36,414 nt of DNA from Gammaproteobacteria bacterium (GTDB lineage Bacteria; Pseudomonadota; Gammaproteobacteria; Steroidobacterales; Steroidobacteraceae): assembly GCA_030037905.1 (NCBI GenBank), contig JASHPX010000371.1:1-36414 (forward strand). The letters are read 5' to 3'. The stretch's first letter is position 1; each line of letters opens with the position of its first letter. This document shows, piece by piece, positions 1 through 8,476 of the stretch. A program made the translations under genes and the position numbers. Under the pieces are notes generated by a model that saw only the letters and a list, made by a program, of their open reading frames with translations, ran no database searches and had not been told where the DNA came from.

Positions 1-1277
1 GCGCCAGCTCCGGCGCGACCTCCAGCGTCCGCTCCGGCGCCAATGCCGACCGCCGGACGCGGCAGCGGCAGACCGAGATCTGCCGGCTCGATGACCCCTG
101 CGCGCGCCAGGAGCTTCGCGCGCTCGATGCAGTTGCGCAGCTCACGCACGTTGCCCGGCCACGCATGCCGCAGCAGCATCTCGCGCGCCTCATCCGACAG
201 GTGGAGTGTCCCCGGCCCAGTAGCCAGGCCGGCGGACCCGGCGGCCGTGCCGTCAGCGAGAAAATGCTCGGCCAGCGGCAGGATGTCCTCCTGGCGCTCG
301 GCGAGGGCGGGCACGCCGATCTCGATGAGGTTCAGCCGGTAGTAGAGATCCTCGCGGAAGCGCCCCGCGCGGATCATCGCCGACAGGTCCGCGTTGGTCG
401 CGCTGACGATACGTACTCGTGCGGTGCGCGTGCGGCTCGAGCCGAGCGGCTCATACTGGCCACTCTCCAGCACGCGCAGCAACTTCACCTGGCCGGAGAG
501 CGGCAGGTTGCCAATCTCGTCGAGAAACAGCGTGCCACCGTCGGCCGCCTCGAAGCGCCCGGCGCGCGCGCGCTGCGCGCCGGTGAAAGCACCGGCCTCG
601 GCGCCGAACAGCTCCGCCTCCAGGAGCTCGGGAGGAAGAGCGCCGCAATTGACGACCACGAAGGGACCGCGCGGCGTGGGCGAGTTCGCATGCAGGATCG
701 CCGCGATGCGCTCCTTGCCTGCTCCGTTGGGTCCGGTGATGAGCACCGGCACCGCGGCGCGCGCCACCCGGCAGGCCAGCTCCACGGCGGCCTCCATGGC
801 CTCGGACTCGAATACCACCCCGGCAAGGTCGTACTGGTGCGCGAGCTGCTCGCGCCGGCGGCGGCGCGCGCTCTGCAGCCGTGCGCGCTCGCGATTGCTC
901 TCTGCCAGCTCCAGCAGGTTCTCCACCGTGGCCAGCAGCTTCTCGTTGTCCCAGGGCTTGGCGATGTAGTCGGCCGCGCCCGCCTTGATGAGCTGCACAG
1001 CCGCCGGCAGGTGTGTCCACCCGGTCAGCAGGATCACCGGCAGGTCCGGGTGCAGGCCGCGGACGGCGCGGAACAGCGCCGCGCCCTCCTCGCCCGACGT
1101 GGTGTCGGCGCTGAAGTTCATGTCCGCGATCACGAGGTCCACCGCTTCGCTCGCCAGCAGCGCGAGACCCTGCGCAGGCGAGGGAGCCGCGAGCGTGCGT
1201 ATGTCGTGCAGACCGAACAGCAGCTCGAGCGCGGTGGCGACCGCGGGGTTGTCGTCGATGACCAGGACGGTGCGCAT
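1..1277 (-). CDS. Sigma-54-dependent response regulator, NtrC family (3' end off the left edge)
   Basis: Reverse complement from ATG at 1277 reads MRTVLVIDDNPAVATALELLFGLHDIRTL...VIADMNFSADTTSGEEG...AADYIAKPWDNEKLL (receiver), then an AAA+ domain with GAFTGA (GAEAGAFTGAQRARAGRFEAADGGTLFLDEIGNLPLSGQVKLLRVLE). Open to the window edge, which probably explains its absence from the ORF track. Confidence 0.93.
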   Translation of the reverse strand, partial: MRTVLVIDDNPAVATALELLFGLHDIRTLAAPSPAQGLALLASEAVDLVIADMNFSADTTSGEEGAALFRAVRGLHPDLPVILLTGWTHLPAAVQLIKAGAADYIAKPWDNEKLLATVENLLELAESNRERARLQSARRRRREQLAHQYDLAGVVFESEAMEAAVELACRVARAAVPVLITGPNGAGKERIAAILHANSPTPRGPFVVVNCGALPPELLEAELFGAEAGAFTGAQRARAGRFEAADGGTLFLDEIGNLPLSGQVKLLRVLESGQYEPLGSSRTRTARVRIVSATNADLSAMIRAGRFREDLYYRLNLIEIGVPALAERQEDILPLAEHFLADGTAAGSAGLATGPGTLHLSDEAREMLLRHAWPGNVRELRNCIERAKLLARAGVIEPADLGLPLPRPAVGIGAGADAGGRAGAG

Positions 1278-1311
1278 GCGCCTCGCTGACTGCCGGGGAG
1301 CGGGCTACGCG

Positions 1312-2553
1312 TCAGGCAATGCGCGTCGCCACCGCCGGGGGCACCGAGGCGGCACGCAGCGCGGGCCAGAGCACGGCGAGTTGGCCGAGCGCGAGCATCG
1401 CGGCAACACCGATGATGAGGTAGTCGAGCGGCAGGCGATGCATGGCGAAGCGGTCCACCATCCAGACGTTGCCGGCCAGTGCCAAACCCAACCCCACGAC
1501 GATGCCGGCGACGCTGATCATGAGGTTCTCCGTCTGAAAGTATCGCACGATCGCGGGCCGCGTCGCTCCGAGCGCGCGGCGGATGCCGATCTGGCGCCGC
1601 CGCTGCGACACCCAGTAGCTGGTCAGGCCCACGATACCGAAGGCGGTGACGGCGACCAGGATCGCGCACACCAGCGCCAGCATCGTGACGATGGTGCGGT
1701 CGGCGCGGTAGATCTCGCGGCGTGCCTCGGTGAGCGAGCGCACCTGCCGCACCACGCGCTCACGGCTGACGGCGGCGAGCGCACCGGGGGCGGCGCGCAT
1801 GGCGGTGGCGAGCGCACCGGGCTTGACGTGCACGATGTAGAAGGCGCCCCCATAGCCCACATCCAGGAACCGGTACGGCAGGATCATCGAATTCTCGATC
1901 ATGCTGCCGACGAGATTGTCGGGCGCGTTCACGAACGGCGCCTGCAGCCGGTCGACGATGCCGATGATCGGAGCGGTCAGCGACAACGGGTATATGGAGG
2001 CGACGCGGCCCAGCACGTTGCCTCCCGGCGCAAGTTTGGCCGCCAGCGCGCGCGTGACCAGGATGCCGTCGATGGGCGGCGTCTTCAGCTGAGCCGCGTC
2101 CATGTCGCGCACGTCGCTCGCCGCAAAGTCCCGGCCGGCGACGAGCCGCGCGCCGAGCGTGTGCAGCGCGTTCTGATCGCCCAGGTACGTGGCAGCAAGC
2201 ACCAGGGTGTTCGTATTGTCCGGATGCAGCGTGATCCCGAGTGTCATGGCAGCATCGTTGAGTGGCACGGCATTGCTCTCGAAAACATCCGTGACTCCGG
2301 GGATGGCGCGCAGCGCCGCGAGATCCGCCTGCAGGCGCGCACCCTCGTCGCCGGTTTGACCGATCCACTGGTTCTGCAGAGTAAACACGTCCGCCTCATC
2401 CACGCCGCTCGGCCGGGCGATCAGCGCCAGGCGCTGCTGCACGATGTACAGGGCGTTGCACAGAATCGCCAGTGTCACGCCCACCTGCAAGGCGATCAGC
2501 AGGGCGCCGACTTTGTTGCGCCCTAGAGCCGAGAGGACCGGACGCAGTTCCAT
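1312..2553 (-). CDS. FtsX/MacB-type ABC permease, B-type (B1)
   Basis: MELRPVLSALGRNKVGALLIALQVGVTLAILCNALYIVQQRL...GIVGLTSYWVSQRRRQIGIRRALGATRPAIVRYFQTENL...LWPALRAASVPPAVATRIA; MacB_PCD + FtsX architecture. ORF track starts at 2568; MELRP at 2553 aligns with the paralogues. Confidence 0.9.
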   Translation of the reverse strand: MELRPVLSALGRNKVGALLIALQVGVTLAILCNALYIVQQRLALIARPSGVDEADVFTLQNQWIGQTGDEGARLQADLAALRAIPGVTDVFESNAVPLNDAAMTLGITLHPDNTNTLVLAATYLGDQNALHTLGARLVAGRDFAASDVRDMDAAQLKTPPIDGILVTRALAAKLAPGGNVLGRVASIYPLSLTAPIIGIVDRLQAPFVNAPDNLVGSMIENSMILPYRFLDVGYGGAFYIVHVKPGALATAMRAAPGALAAVSRERVVRQVRSLTEARREIYRADRTIVTMLALVCAILVAVTAFGIVGLTSYWVSQRRRQIGIRRALGATRPAIVRYFQTENLMISVAGIVVGLGLALAGNVWMVDRFAMHRLPLDYLIIGVAAMLALGQLAVLWPALRAASVPPAVATRIA

Positions 2554-2641
2554 GGGCAGCGGCTCCAATCATGCATGTTGCGTTGACCTTCCAGGCACTC
2601 GCCCCGATATCACGGGGGGCAATGGCGCAGCGCTTCGATCA

Positions 2642-3970
2642 TTACTGCACCTTCAGCTGCCACGCCGGCTGGATACGCGCGGCGCGCCAGGTGAGATAGA
2701 GCCCGGCGAGCAGCGCCGTCGCGACGCTGAGCGCGATGGTGATGAGCACATCGCTGCCGGCGAGGTGCGTCAGGGCCGCGGCCGCATCCCCGAAGAGCCC
2801 ACGCGCCACGCCCAAACCGAGGAACGTCAGCGCAAGTCCCACCGCTCCACCCGCCAGACCGATCGTGCCGGCCTCGACCAGGCATTGTGAGAAGATCGCG
2901 CGGGCGTCGGCTCCAAGGGCTCGGCGCACGCTGACCTGCGCGATGCGTGCCATGAACTTGGCCAACATCAGTCCGACCGCGTTGAGCAGGCATACCGCGA
3001 GAAAGGCGAACGACACCAGCACCAGCATGCTGACGTCGCCGGAAACCACGTGGTTGTAGGCGAGCCACCGGGGCACGTCACGCAGCGCGACGCGCGGCGG
3101 CCAATTGAAGCGGCCAGTGTCGCGCTGGGCTGCTGCATAGTTGACGAGGAAATCGTGGTAGGCGCGCACGGCGGCGGGCGTGGGTAGCTGCACCCAGAAT
3201 TCCGTCCACACGCACTCGGAATGCAACACCGCGTCGACGCCCGTGCCGAGAGGCTTCAGACACGACATGTTGTTGCTCGGCAGGTGCCGCGCGACGGCAC
3301 GCGTGAAGGGCAGGTACACCTGCTCATCATTGCCGAAGCCGCCGGGGCCGCCGCCCAGATCGTAGAAACGCGGCGCGGCTTTCCAGTCTTTGATCACTCC
3401 GGCCACCCGGTAGTCATCCGTTCCGATGCGGATGGTGCGCCCGACGCTGTTCGTACCGCCGAAGAGCTGCTGGTTCAGCTCACGGGTGATCACCACGACG
3501 GCCGAGCGCGACTCGTCATCGGCGGCGCTCCAGGGCGCTCCGTACTGGAACGGCACCTCGAACATCGAGAAGAAGTCCGCGTAGGTGGCGCGTGCGGCAA
3601 CCTGGAATGGCAACTGGCCAGCGCGCGGCGGCGTCACGGGCACCGTGGTGCCAAACATGGCCGCCTGGTGGGCAGCAGCGTGTGCGCGCATCAGCGCGAC
3701 GGCATCGATGTAGGTCAGATTGGGCGGCAGCTGGTCGCTGGTCTGGAAAGCCTTGAGCGACCCGAAGTGCAGCGGTCCGTAGTTGTCGATCTGGGCGGCG
3801 AACAGCTGCCTTGAGCGGTCCGGGATCGGATCACCCGACATGGTGCGAAAAATCGTCAATGTGGTCATCGACGCTCCGATGCCCACACCGATGGCGAGGA
3901 TCATCAGCGCCGTCAGCACGACGTTACGGCGCAGGCTGCGCAGGGCGAGGCTGAAGTAATAGCCGAACAT
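2642..3970 (-). CDS. FtsX/MacB-type ABC permease, A-type (A1)
   Basis: [66 protein letters not shown]...; FtsX motif [23 protein letters not shown]. Confidence 0.9.
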   Translation of the reverse strand: MFGYYFSLALRSLRRNVVLTALMILAIGVGIGASMTTLTIFRTMSGDPIPDRSRQLFAAQIDNYGPLHFGSLKAFQTSDQLPPNLTYIDAVALMRAHAAAHQAAMFGTTVPVTPPRAGQLPFQVAARATYADFFSMFEVPFQYGAPWSAADDESRSAVVVITRELNQQLFGGTNSVGRTIRIGTDDYRVAGVIKDWKAAPRFYDLGGGPGGFGNDEQVYLPFTRAVARHLPSNNMSCLKPLGTGVDAVLHSECVWTEFWVQLPTPAAVRAYHDFLVNYAAAQRDTGRFNWPPRVALRDVPRWLAYNHVVSGDVSMLVLVSFAFLAVCLLNAVGLMLAKFMARIAQVSVRRALGADARAIFSQCLVEAGTIGLAGGAVGLALTFLGLGVARGLFGDAAAALTHLAGSDVLITIALSVATALLAGLYLTWRAARIQPAWQLKVQ

Positions 3971-3987
3971 GGCTCCCCCGCAGAGCG

Positions 3988-4695
3988 CTACGCGAGCGCC
4001 GCCGTGCGCAGCGTCTCATCCGCGAATGGCACCAGCTCGAGCAGCTGGCCGTCCATGATGTGCACCTGGCGCTGCGCGCGCGCCGCAAGCTGCGGGTCGT
4101 GCGTGACCATCACGATCGTCGCGCCACCGCCGTGCAGTTCCTCGAGCAGCTCCATGACGCCACGGGCCATGTGCGTGTCCAGGTTGCCGGTCGGCTCATC
4201 CGCCAGCAGCAGGGCCGGCCGGCCCACCAATGCCCGCGCAATCGCCACGCGCTGCTGCTGGCCGCCGGACATCTGCGCGGCGTAGTGGCGGGCGCGGGCG
4301 CAGAGACCCACGCGCTCGAGCACCTCGCCGATGCGGCGGCGGCGCTCGGCGGCAGGCAGTCCGCGGTAGCGCAGCGGCACGTCGACGTTATCGAACACGT
4401 CGAGGTCCGGAATCAGATTGAACGACTGGAACACGAAGCCGATTTTTTCGTTGCGCAGCCTGGAGCGCTGCCGATCGTTCAGACCGCGGGTATCCACCCC
4501 GTCGAGCCAGTACTCTCCGCCGCTGAACTCCTCGAGCAGTCCGGCGATCGTCAGGAACGTCGTCTTGCCAGAGCCGGAGGGCCCGGTGACGGCGACGAAC
4601 TCGCCCTCGCGCACCTGGAGAGAGAAATCGCGCAGCGCATAGGTCTCCACGACCTCGGTGCGGTAGACCTTCGACAACCCCTGCATGTTCAGCAT
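3988..4695 (-). CDS. ABC transporter ATP-binding protein, MacB/LolD type (ATPase 1)
   Basis: Walker [10 protein letters not shown], signature [15 protein letters not shown], Walker [14 protein letters not shown]-loop MVTHD. Confidence 0.97.
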   Translation of the reverse strand: MLNMQGLSKVYRTEVVETYALRDFSLQVREGEFVAVTGPSGSGKTTFLTIAGLLEEFSGGEYWLDGVDTRGLNDRQRSRLRNEKIGFVFQSFNLIPDLDVFDNVDVPLRYRGLPAAERRRRIGEVLERVGLCARARHYAAQMSGGQQQRVAIARALVGRPALLLADEPTGNLDTHMARGVMELLEELHGGGATIVMVTHDPQLAARAQRQVHIMDGQLLELVPFADETLRTAALA

Positions 4696-4759
4696 GTTCC
4701 CCCCAAAGGACTGCAGCCCGATCGGCTCCCCGGGCCGCGACCCGCGGTCCGGGATCTGA

Positions 4760-4773
4760 GCAATGCGCGCACC
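4760..4773 (-). promoter_or_regulatory. Weak candidate sigma-54 promoter upstream of ATPase 1
   Basis: Minus strand CCGGTGCGCGCATTGCTC: GG-N10-GC spacing with TTGCT -12 element; -24 element is a poor match; about 50 nt leader to the ATPase start at 4695. Confidence 0.3.
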
Positions 4774-4904
4774 GGACCGGCGGTGTCGGCTCCACCCTGC
4801 CTTGGACTCCGAGGACCCGCGTTCGGTTTACGACGCCTGGATAGAACACACGGGGAGAAGAAAGGTTGCAGCGGACGGCTTTGGGGAAGGGATTTTCTGG
4901 GATA

Positions 4905-5603
4905 ATGGCGAACTCGTCCTCAGCACCTCCTGATAACAGCACATCGATCGGAACGCAGAGGTCGACAAAACTGATGAGTCGTCGTCGGCGTCGACAGCGA
5001 TCTGAGATCGCACGCGATGCACAGCTTGGTCTCGCCTGGTACAGCCGCGACGCCTGGGAGCGGCTGCGCCAGGTGGCCGATGACGTGCAAGCACTCGATG
5101 ACACGTACGAAAACTGGGAACGGGGAGCGCTCGCGGCTATTCGCGACCTGGAGTCCGTCGGACGGCAGATCCAGAAGGTTCCTATCGATGTGGAGGCTCT
5201 CGTTGACTGGTGCCGGGAGCGAAACCGGCGCATCGACAGCGCTGCTCGCGCGGAATACACCACGTACCTGCTGCAGCGAACTGCCGAGATGCTTATACCC
5301 GCACCCCTGCAGATCACCTGGGATTCGCTCAAGGCAGAGGCCAATATCACCAAGCACGGGGTGAGCTTCGCCGAGGCCGCTACCGTGCTGCTCGATCCCC
5401 TGGCACTGACCGTCTTCGATGCAGAGCACAGCCAGACCGAGGAGCGTTGGTTTACACTGGGTACCTCGAGTGAAGGCAGGCTGCTGACCGTCTCCCACAC
5501 CCATCACCGGCCCGACGAGTCCGCACCGCCCGAGGCACGCATCATCTCCGCGCGAGATGCCACGCGCCGCGAACGTCACCAGTACGAGAGCGAGCCACGA
5601 TAG
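4905..5603 (+). CDS. BrnT-like toxin domain fused to an N-terminal uncharacterised helical domain
   Basis: C-terminus ITWDSLKAEANITKHGVSFAEAATVLLDPLALTVFDAEHSQTEERWFTLGTSSEGRLLTVSHTHH is BrnT-like; N-terminal ~120 aa (GLAWYSRDAWERLRQVADDVQALDDTYENWERGALAAIRDLE...) is a distinct domain. Start chosen at ATG 4905. Confidence 0.8.
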   Translation: MANSSSAPPDNSTSIGTQRSTKLMSRRRRRQRSEIARDAQLGLAWYSRDAWERLRQVADDVQALDDTYENWERGALAAIRDLESVGRQIQKVPIDVEALVDWCRERNRRIDSAARAEYTTYLLQRTAEMLIPAPLQITWDSLKAEANITKHGVSFAEAATVLLDPLALTVFDAEHSQTEERWFTLGTSSEGRLLTVSHTHHRPDESAPPEARIISARDATRRERHQYESEPR

Positions 5604-5605
5604 AT

Positions 5606-5833
5606 ATGAGCACCAGCCCACCTGACGATGAAATGCCCACCGAGGTCGACTTCTCCGGTGGCGCGCGCGGCAAGTTTTACCGGTCCGGCGCGACGTTGAG
5701 CCTGCCAGTGTATCTCGAGGCCGAAGTGCAGAATCGCCTCACGCGGCTCGCCAATGCCAAGGGCGTCGATTTCTCGACCCTGGTCAATGCCATGCTGCGC
5801 AAAGATATCGAACTCATCGAGATGACGAAGTAG
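5606..5833 (+). CDS. BrnA-like antitoxin
   Basis: GKFYRSGATLSLPVYLEAEVQNRLTRLANAKGVDFSTLVNAMLRKDIELIEMTK; 2 bp downstream of the BrnT-like ORF. Confidence 0.75.
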   Translation: MSTSPPDDEMPTEVDFSGGARGKFYRSGATLSLPVYLEAEVQNRLTRLANAKGVDFSTLVNAMLRKDIELIEMTK

Positions 5834-6043
5834 TCGAGCAGGAAGCTGACGCCGGACCATTGACCTGCTGTACGGATCGAGGGGACGCCCCCGATCCTCT
5901 GTTGCACAGGACCTCTCCGGGCTGCTGATGAGAGGCCTATGGCGTACGTGCCGAGGCCCGGGCGCTGCGGTCAGCCTTCCCCGGAAGAGGCGAGGCCCAC
6001 CGCCCGGGACCAGCCCGCAGGAGCAGATGTTGCTCGATCTATC

Positions 6044-6469
6044 TCAGTGTTCCGGGACACGAGGGGCGATGCGGGTGCCGAGACGATCGAAGTGCCTGAG
6101 GTTCCACGTATACAGGTTCTGCGCATTAGCCTTCTGTGCGCAGTGCGCGATGATCGCGTCATACGTGGAGCCGCCCCTCACACCCGAGGCGGCAGCGTTC
6201 TCCAAGGCCTCGAAATATTCCGCATCGTCCAGTGTGAGCGTGGCAAGCCGATCACGGACGTCGCGTAGAAAGAGCAGCGCTTCATCCGGACTCACACGAT
6301 TTTTGCCAGGCATGCCCGTGAGCACGCAGTACACTTCGGCCAGGCAATGCGCGGCCGTGCACCCGGTCGACCTCTTCTGCTCGGCAAGCAGCCGGATGCT
6401 GCGTTCGTGATGCTCGTGATCACCGTAGAACGCGGCGACCAGGACCGATGTATCCAGGAAGGCCTTCAC
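6044..6469 (-). CDS. PIN-domain toxin (VapC-like)
   Basis: MKAFLDTSVLVAAFYGDHEHHERS...AEVYCVLTG...YDAIIAHCAQKANAQNLYTWNLRHFDRL. Confidence 0.88.
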   Translation of the reverse strand: MKAFLDTSVLVAAFYGDHEHHERSIRLLAEQKRSTGCTAAHCLAEVYCVLTGMPGKNRVSPDEALLFLRDVRDRLATLTLDDAEYFEALENAAASGVRGGSTYDAIIAHCAQKANAQNLYTWNLRHFDRLGTRIAPRVPEH

Positions 6470-6753
6470 GCGGATGTTCCGCGCCCCCGGCGTTCACGCT
6501 CCTGCCGCACGCCGTCGAGTGCCCGGTCCGTCTCCTCGGCCGTGAGCCCTGCGCCGCTGCGAAATACCCAGATCCCGCGCTCCTTGGACAGGCCCGGGCC
6601 GGACCGCACCGGTTGCAGTGTCACGTGCTCGCCATCGGATTGCAGCGCAAGAGCATCCCCGGGTGCCAGTCGCAACTCGTCCCGCACGGCCTTGGGAATT
6701 ACCACGCGCCCCGCGCTATCGAGGGTAATAATAATGGCATCCATCGATGCCAT
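6466..6753 (-). CDS. AbrB/MazE-like antitoxin
   Basis: MASMDAIIITLDSAGRVVIPKAVRDELRLAPGDALALQSDGEHVTLQPV; stop overlaps the PIN toxin start by 4 bp. Start uncertain (6786, 6753 or 6744). Confidence 0.85.
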   Translation of the reverse strand: MASMDAIIITLDSAGRVVIPKAVRDELRLAPGDALALQSDGEHVTLQPVRSGPGLSKERGIWVFRSGAGLTAEETDRALDGVRQERERRGRGTSA

Positions 6754-6860
6754 TTTCTGATGGAAAATGCCATTCGTCAATGCCATGATACATTCCATAT
6801 TTGAATCTGCCGCGCGCGTGGCGCAGCGCCAGCTCCCATACCCGCGAACCATAACGGCGC

Positions 6861-7160
6861 TCAGACTCCGACGACTTTGAGCCCAAGATCCCGCGCCGCT
6901 GCGCACTGGCGCGTGTCAGCCGAGACGAACACCTCGGCGCCGCACACCGACGCCGCAGCCACGTGGATCGCGTCCATTGCCCTCAGCCGCCGCGCTTCGA
7001 GCGCTTGGACGGTCTTCTGCACGACCTGCAGGGAGGTATCACAGATCAGCGCATCGGCCAGATCGGCCAGCAAATCATCCTTGATACGCGCGTACTGCGC
7101 GGGACGGAGCCGGTGCTCCCGCAGCAGGCGGCAGAAAGCCGCTATGAGTTCCGGCACGGC
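6861..7160 (-). pseudogene. N-terminally truncated PIN-domain (VapC-like) remnant
   Basis: AVPELIAAFCRLLREHRLRPAQYARIKDDLLADL...ALEARRLRAMDAIHVAAASVCGAEVFVSADTRQCAAARDLGLKVVGV is the middle and C-terminus of a PIN domain; the expected N-terminal LDTSxLV strand is absent, and the ORF reads upstream into low-complexity sequence. Confidence 0.7.
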
Positions 7161-7242
7161 CCGCTCCGGCGGCCAACTGGGGGCACGAGCGCGCGGCCCG
7201 CCGCCGGCGCGCCCGTGACCCCACGCCCGTGACCCGCGAGCG

Positions 7243-8325
7243 TTATTTCGCCCGATCCAGGTAGCCCTGCGCGATCGTCGGGATGCTGAAGATCTCATCG
7301 ATCAGGCCGCCCGGACCGCCGACCAGCGCCACGACGAACAGCGTCTTCTTGTCCGGACCGGCGAAGGTCGAGCTGATCACGTCGTAGGGCGTCGGAATCG
7401 TGCCGTCATAGTGTCCGTTCGGCTCGAACACGCGCACGCCGTGATAGCCGGTCACGTAGACGCGTCCCTGCGAATCGACCGTGCTGCCATCGCCGCCTTT
7501 GCCGGGCATATTGGCGATGACGCGCTGATGGGCGAGCGAGCCGTCGGGCTGCACGTCGAAAGCGACCAGCGTGCCCTTGGTGTTATCCGAGACATACAGG
7601 GTGCGCTCATCCGGGCTCAGGGAAATCGCATCGGTAAAAGCCAGACCGTGGCTTTGCTGGGTGATGACGCCCTGTGGATCGGCGTAATAGACCTCGCCCA
7701 TCGAGATGTACATGCCGCCGTTGGCGGTGACGACGAAGTCATTCAGGACTCCCCCGGTGCAGTCCAGCGGATCACCGTTCTGCATCCGGTCGGCCACCAG
7801 CTTGCGCTGCGGTGACAGCTCCCAGATGGATGCGATCAATCCCCGCTCGCCCACGTACAGAACGCCGCTCTTGCTCTGAAACAGAGCCCCGCCCGTGTCC
7901 GTGTCCTGATAGACGACCGACGCCTTGCCCGTGTCGGTGAGCTTCACGACATCGCTGCGGTCATTCTGCGCGATCAGAATGCTGCCATCGGGCTGGCCGA
8001 TGATGCCATCGGCATTGTTGCCGTTGGCGACCCAGAGCAATTGCCAGCGCGCGCCTGCTGCGACGACGCCCGGGATTGCCTTCACCGTGTAACTGTAGGG
8101 GAGCAGCGGCGCAGGACCGCGCGCCCCACCGCCGGGGAAAGGTTGCGGCGGCGGTGGCGGCTGCCTGCACAGCGGCAGGATGACTTTCTCTCGGGCATCC
8201 CTGGCGGACTGCACGCCGGGTCCGGCATCCTGCGGAGTATTGAGGGGTATCTGGCCGAGCGCGATGGTCGCGCCGCCCAGGAACAGGAGGACCGCGGGTA
8301 GAAAAGCGATTCGTCGTAGTTTCAT
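7243..8325 (-). CDS. SMP-30/gluconolactonase-like beta-propeller protein, predicted secreted
   Basis: Signal peptide MKLRRIAFLPAVLLFLGGATIALGQ; repeats such as GIIGQPDGSILIAQNDRSDVVKL, ISLSPDERTLYVSDNTKGTLVAFDV, GGDGSTVDSQGRVYVTGYHGVRVFEPNG. Confidence 0.85.
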   Translation of the reverse strand: MKLRRIAFLPAVLLFLGGATIALGQIPLNTPQDAGPGVQSARDAREKVILPLCRQPPPPPQPFPGGGARGPAPLLPYSYTVKAIPGVVAAGARWQLLWVANGNNADGIIGQPDGSILIAQNDRSDVVKLTDTGKASVVYQDTDTGGALFQSKSGVLYVGERGLIASIWELSPQRKLVADRMQNGDPLDCTGGVLNDFVVTANGGMYISMGEVYYADPQGVITQQSHGLAFTDAISLSPDERTLYVSDNTKGTLVAFDVQPDGSLAHQRVIANMPGKGGDGSTVDSQGRVYVTGYHGVRVFEPNGHYDGTIPTPYDVISSTFAGPDKKTLFVVALVGGPGGLIDEIFSIPTIAQGYLDRAK

Positions 8326-8423
8326 GACTAGAACCCCTCTGGACTGTTGTTTTGCGTCTATCTTACCGCGACGGCATGCAGACGAGGGTCACAGGGCCAC
8401 AACTGCACTGCGCACCCCATTTA

Positions 8424-8468
8424 CAATTAGACTAATCACGATTAACCTAATCCTGATTAGGCTAATTG
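8424..8468. promoter_or_regulatory. AT-rich nested dyad cluster (operator-like) upstream of the DUF234-type ATPase
   Basis: CAATTAGAC-TAATC-AC-GATTA-ACC-TAATC-CT-GATTA-GGC-TAATTG: two TAATC-N2-GATTA dyads 15 bp apart within a CAATTAG...CTAATTG outer repeat. Confidence 0.6.
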
Positions 8469-8476
8469 GACACCCC

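Noticed and set aside
165-1289. Long plus-strand ORF (374 aa) at the left edge
   Set aside because: Shadow of the minus-strand sigma-54 response regulator; low-complexity Arg/Ala/Gly/Gln translation with no recognisable domain.
985-2526. Long plus-strand ORF (513 aa)
   Set aside because: Antisense to the regulator start and permease B1; typical GC-rich shadow ORF. The same applies to 18080-19780, 24796-26760, 14230-15264, 22203-23279 (upstream part) and 30227-31201.
4388-5500. Minus-strand ORF of 370 aa over ATPase 1 and the BrnT gene
   Set aside because: Out of frame with ATPase 1 and antisense to the better supported BrnT-like gene; no domain recognised.
4920-5621. Minus-strand ORF of 233 aa
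   Set aside because: Antisense to the BrnT-like gene; no recognisable domain.
8180-8476. Upstream ATG (8180) for the DUF234-type ATPase
   Set aside because: Would overlap the start of the SMP-30 gene on the opposite strand and include the AT-rich dyad cluster; family homology starts at VFIGRHSEL (GTG 8477).
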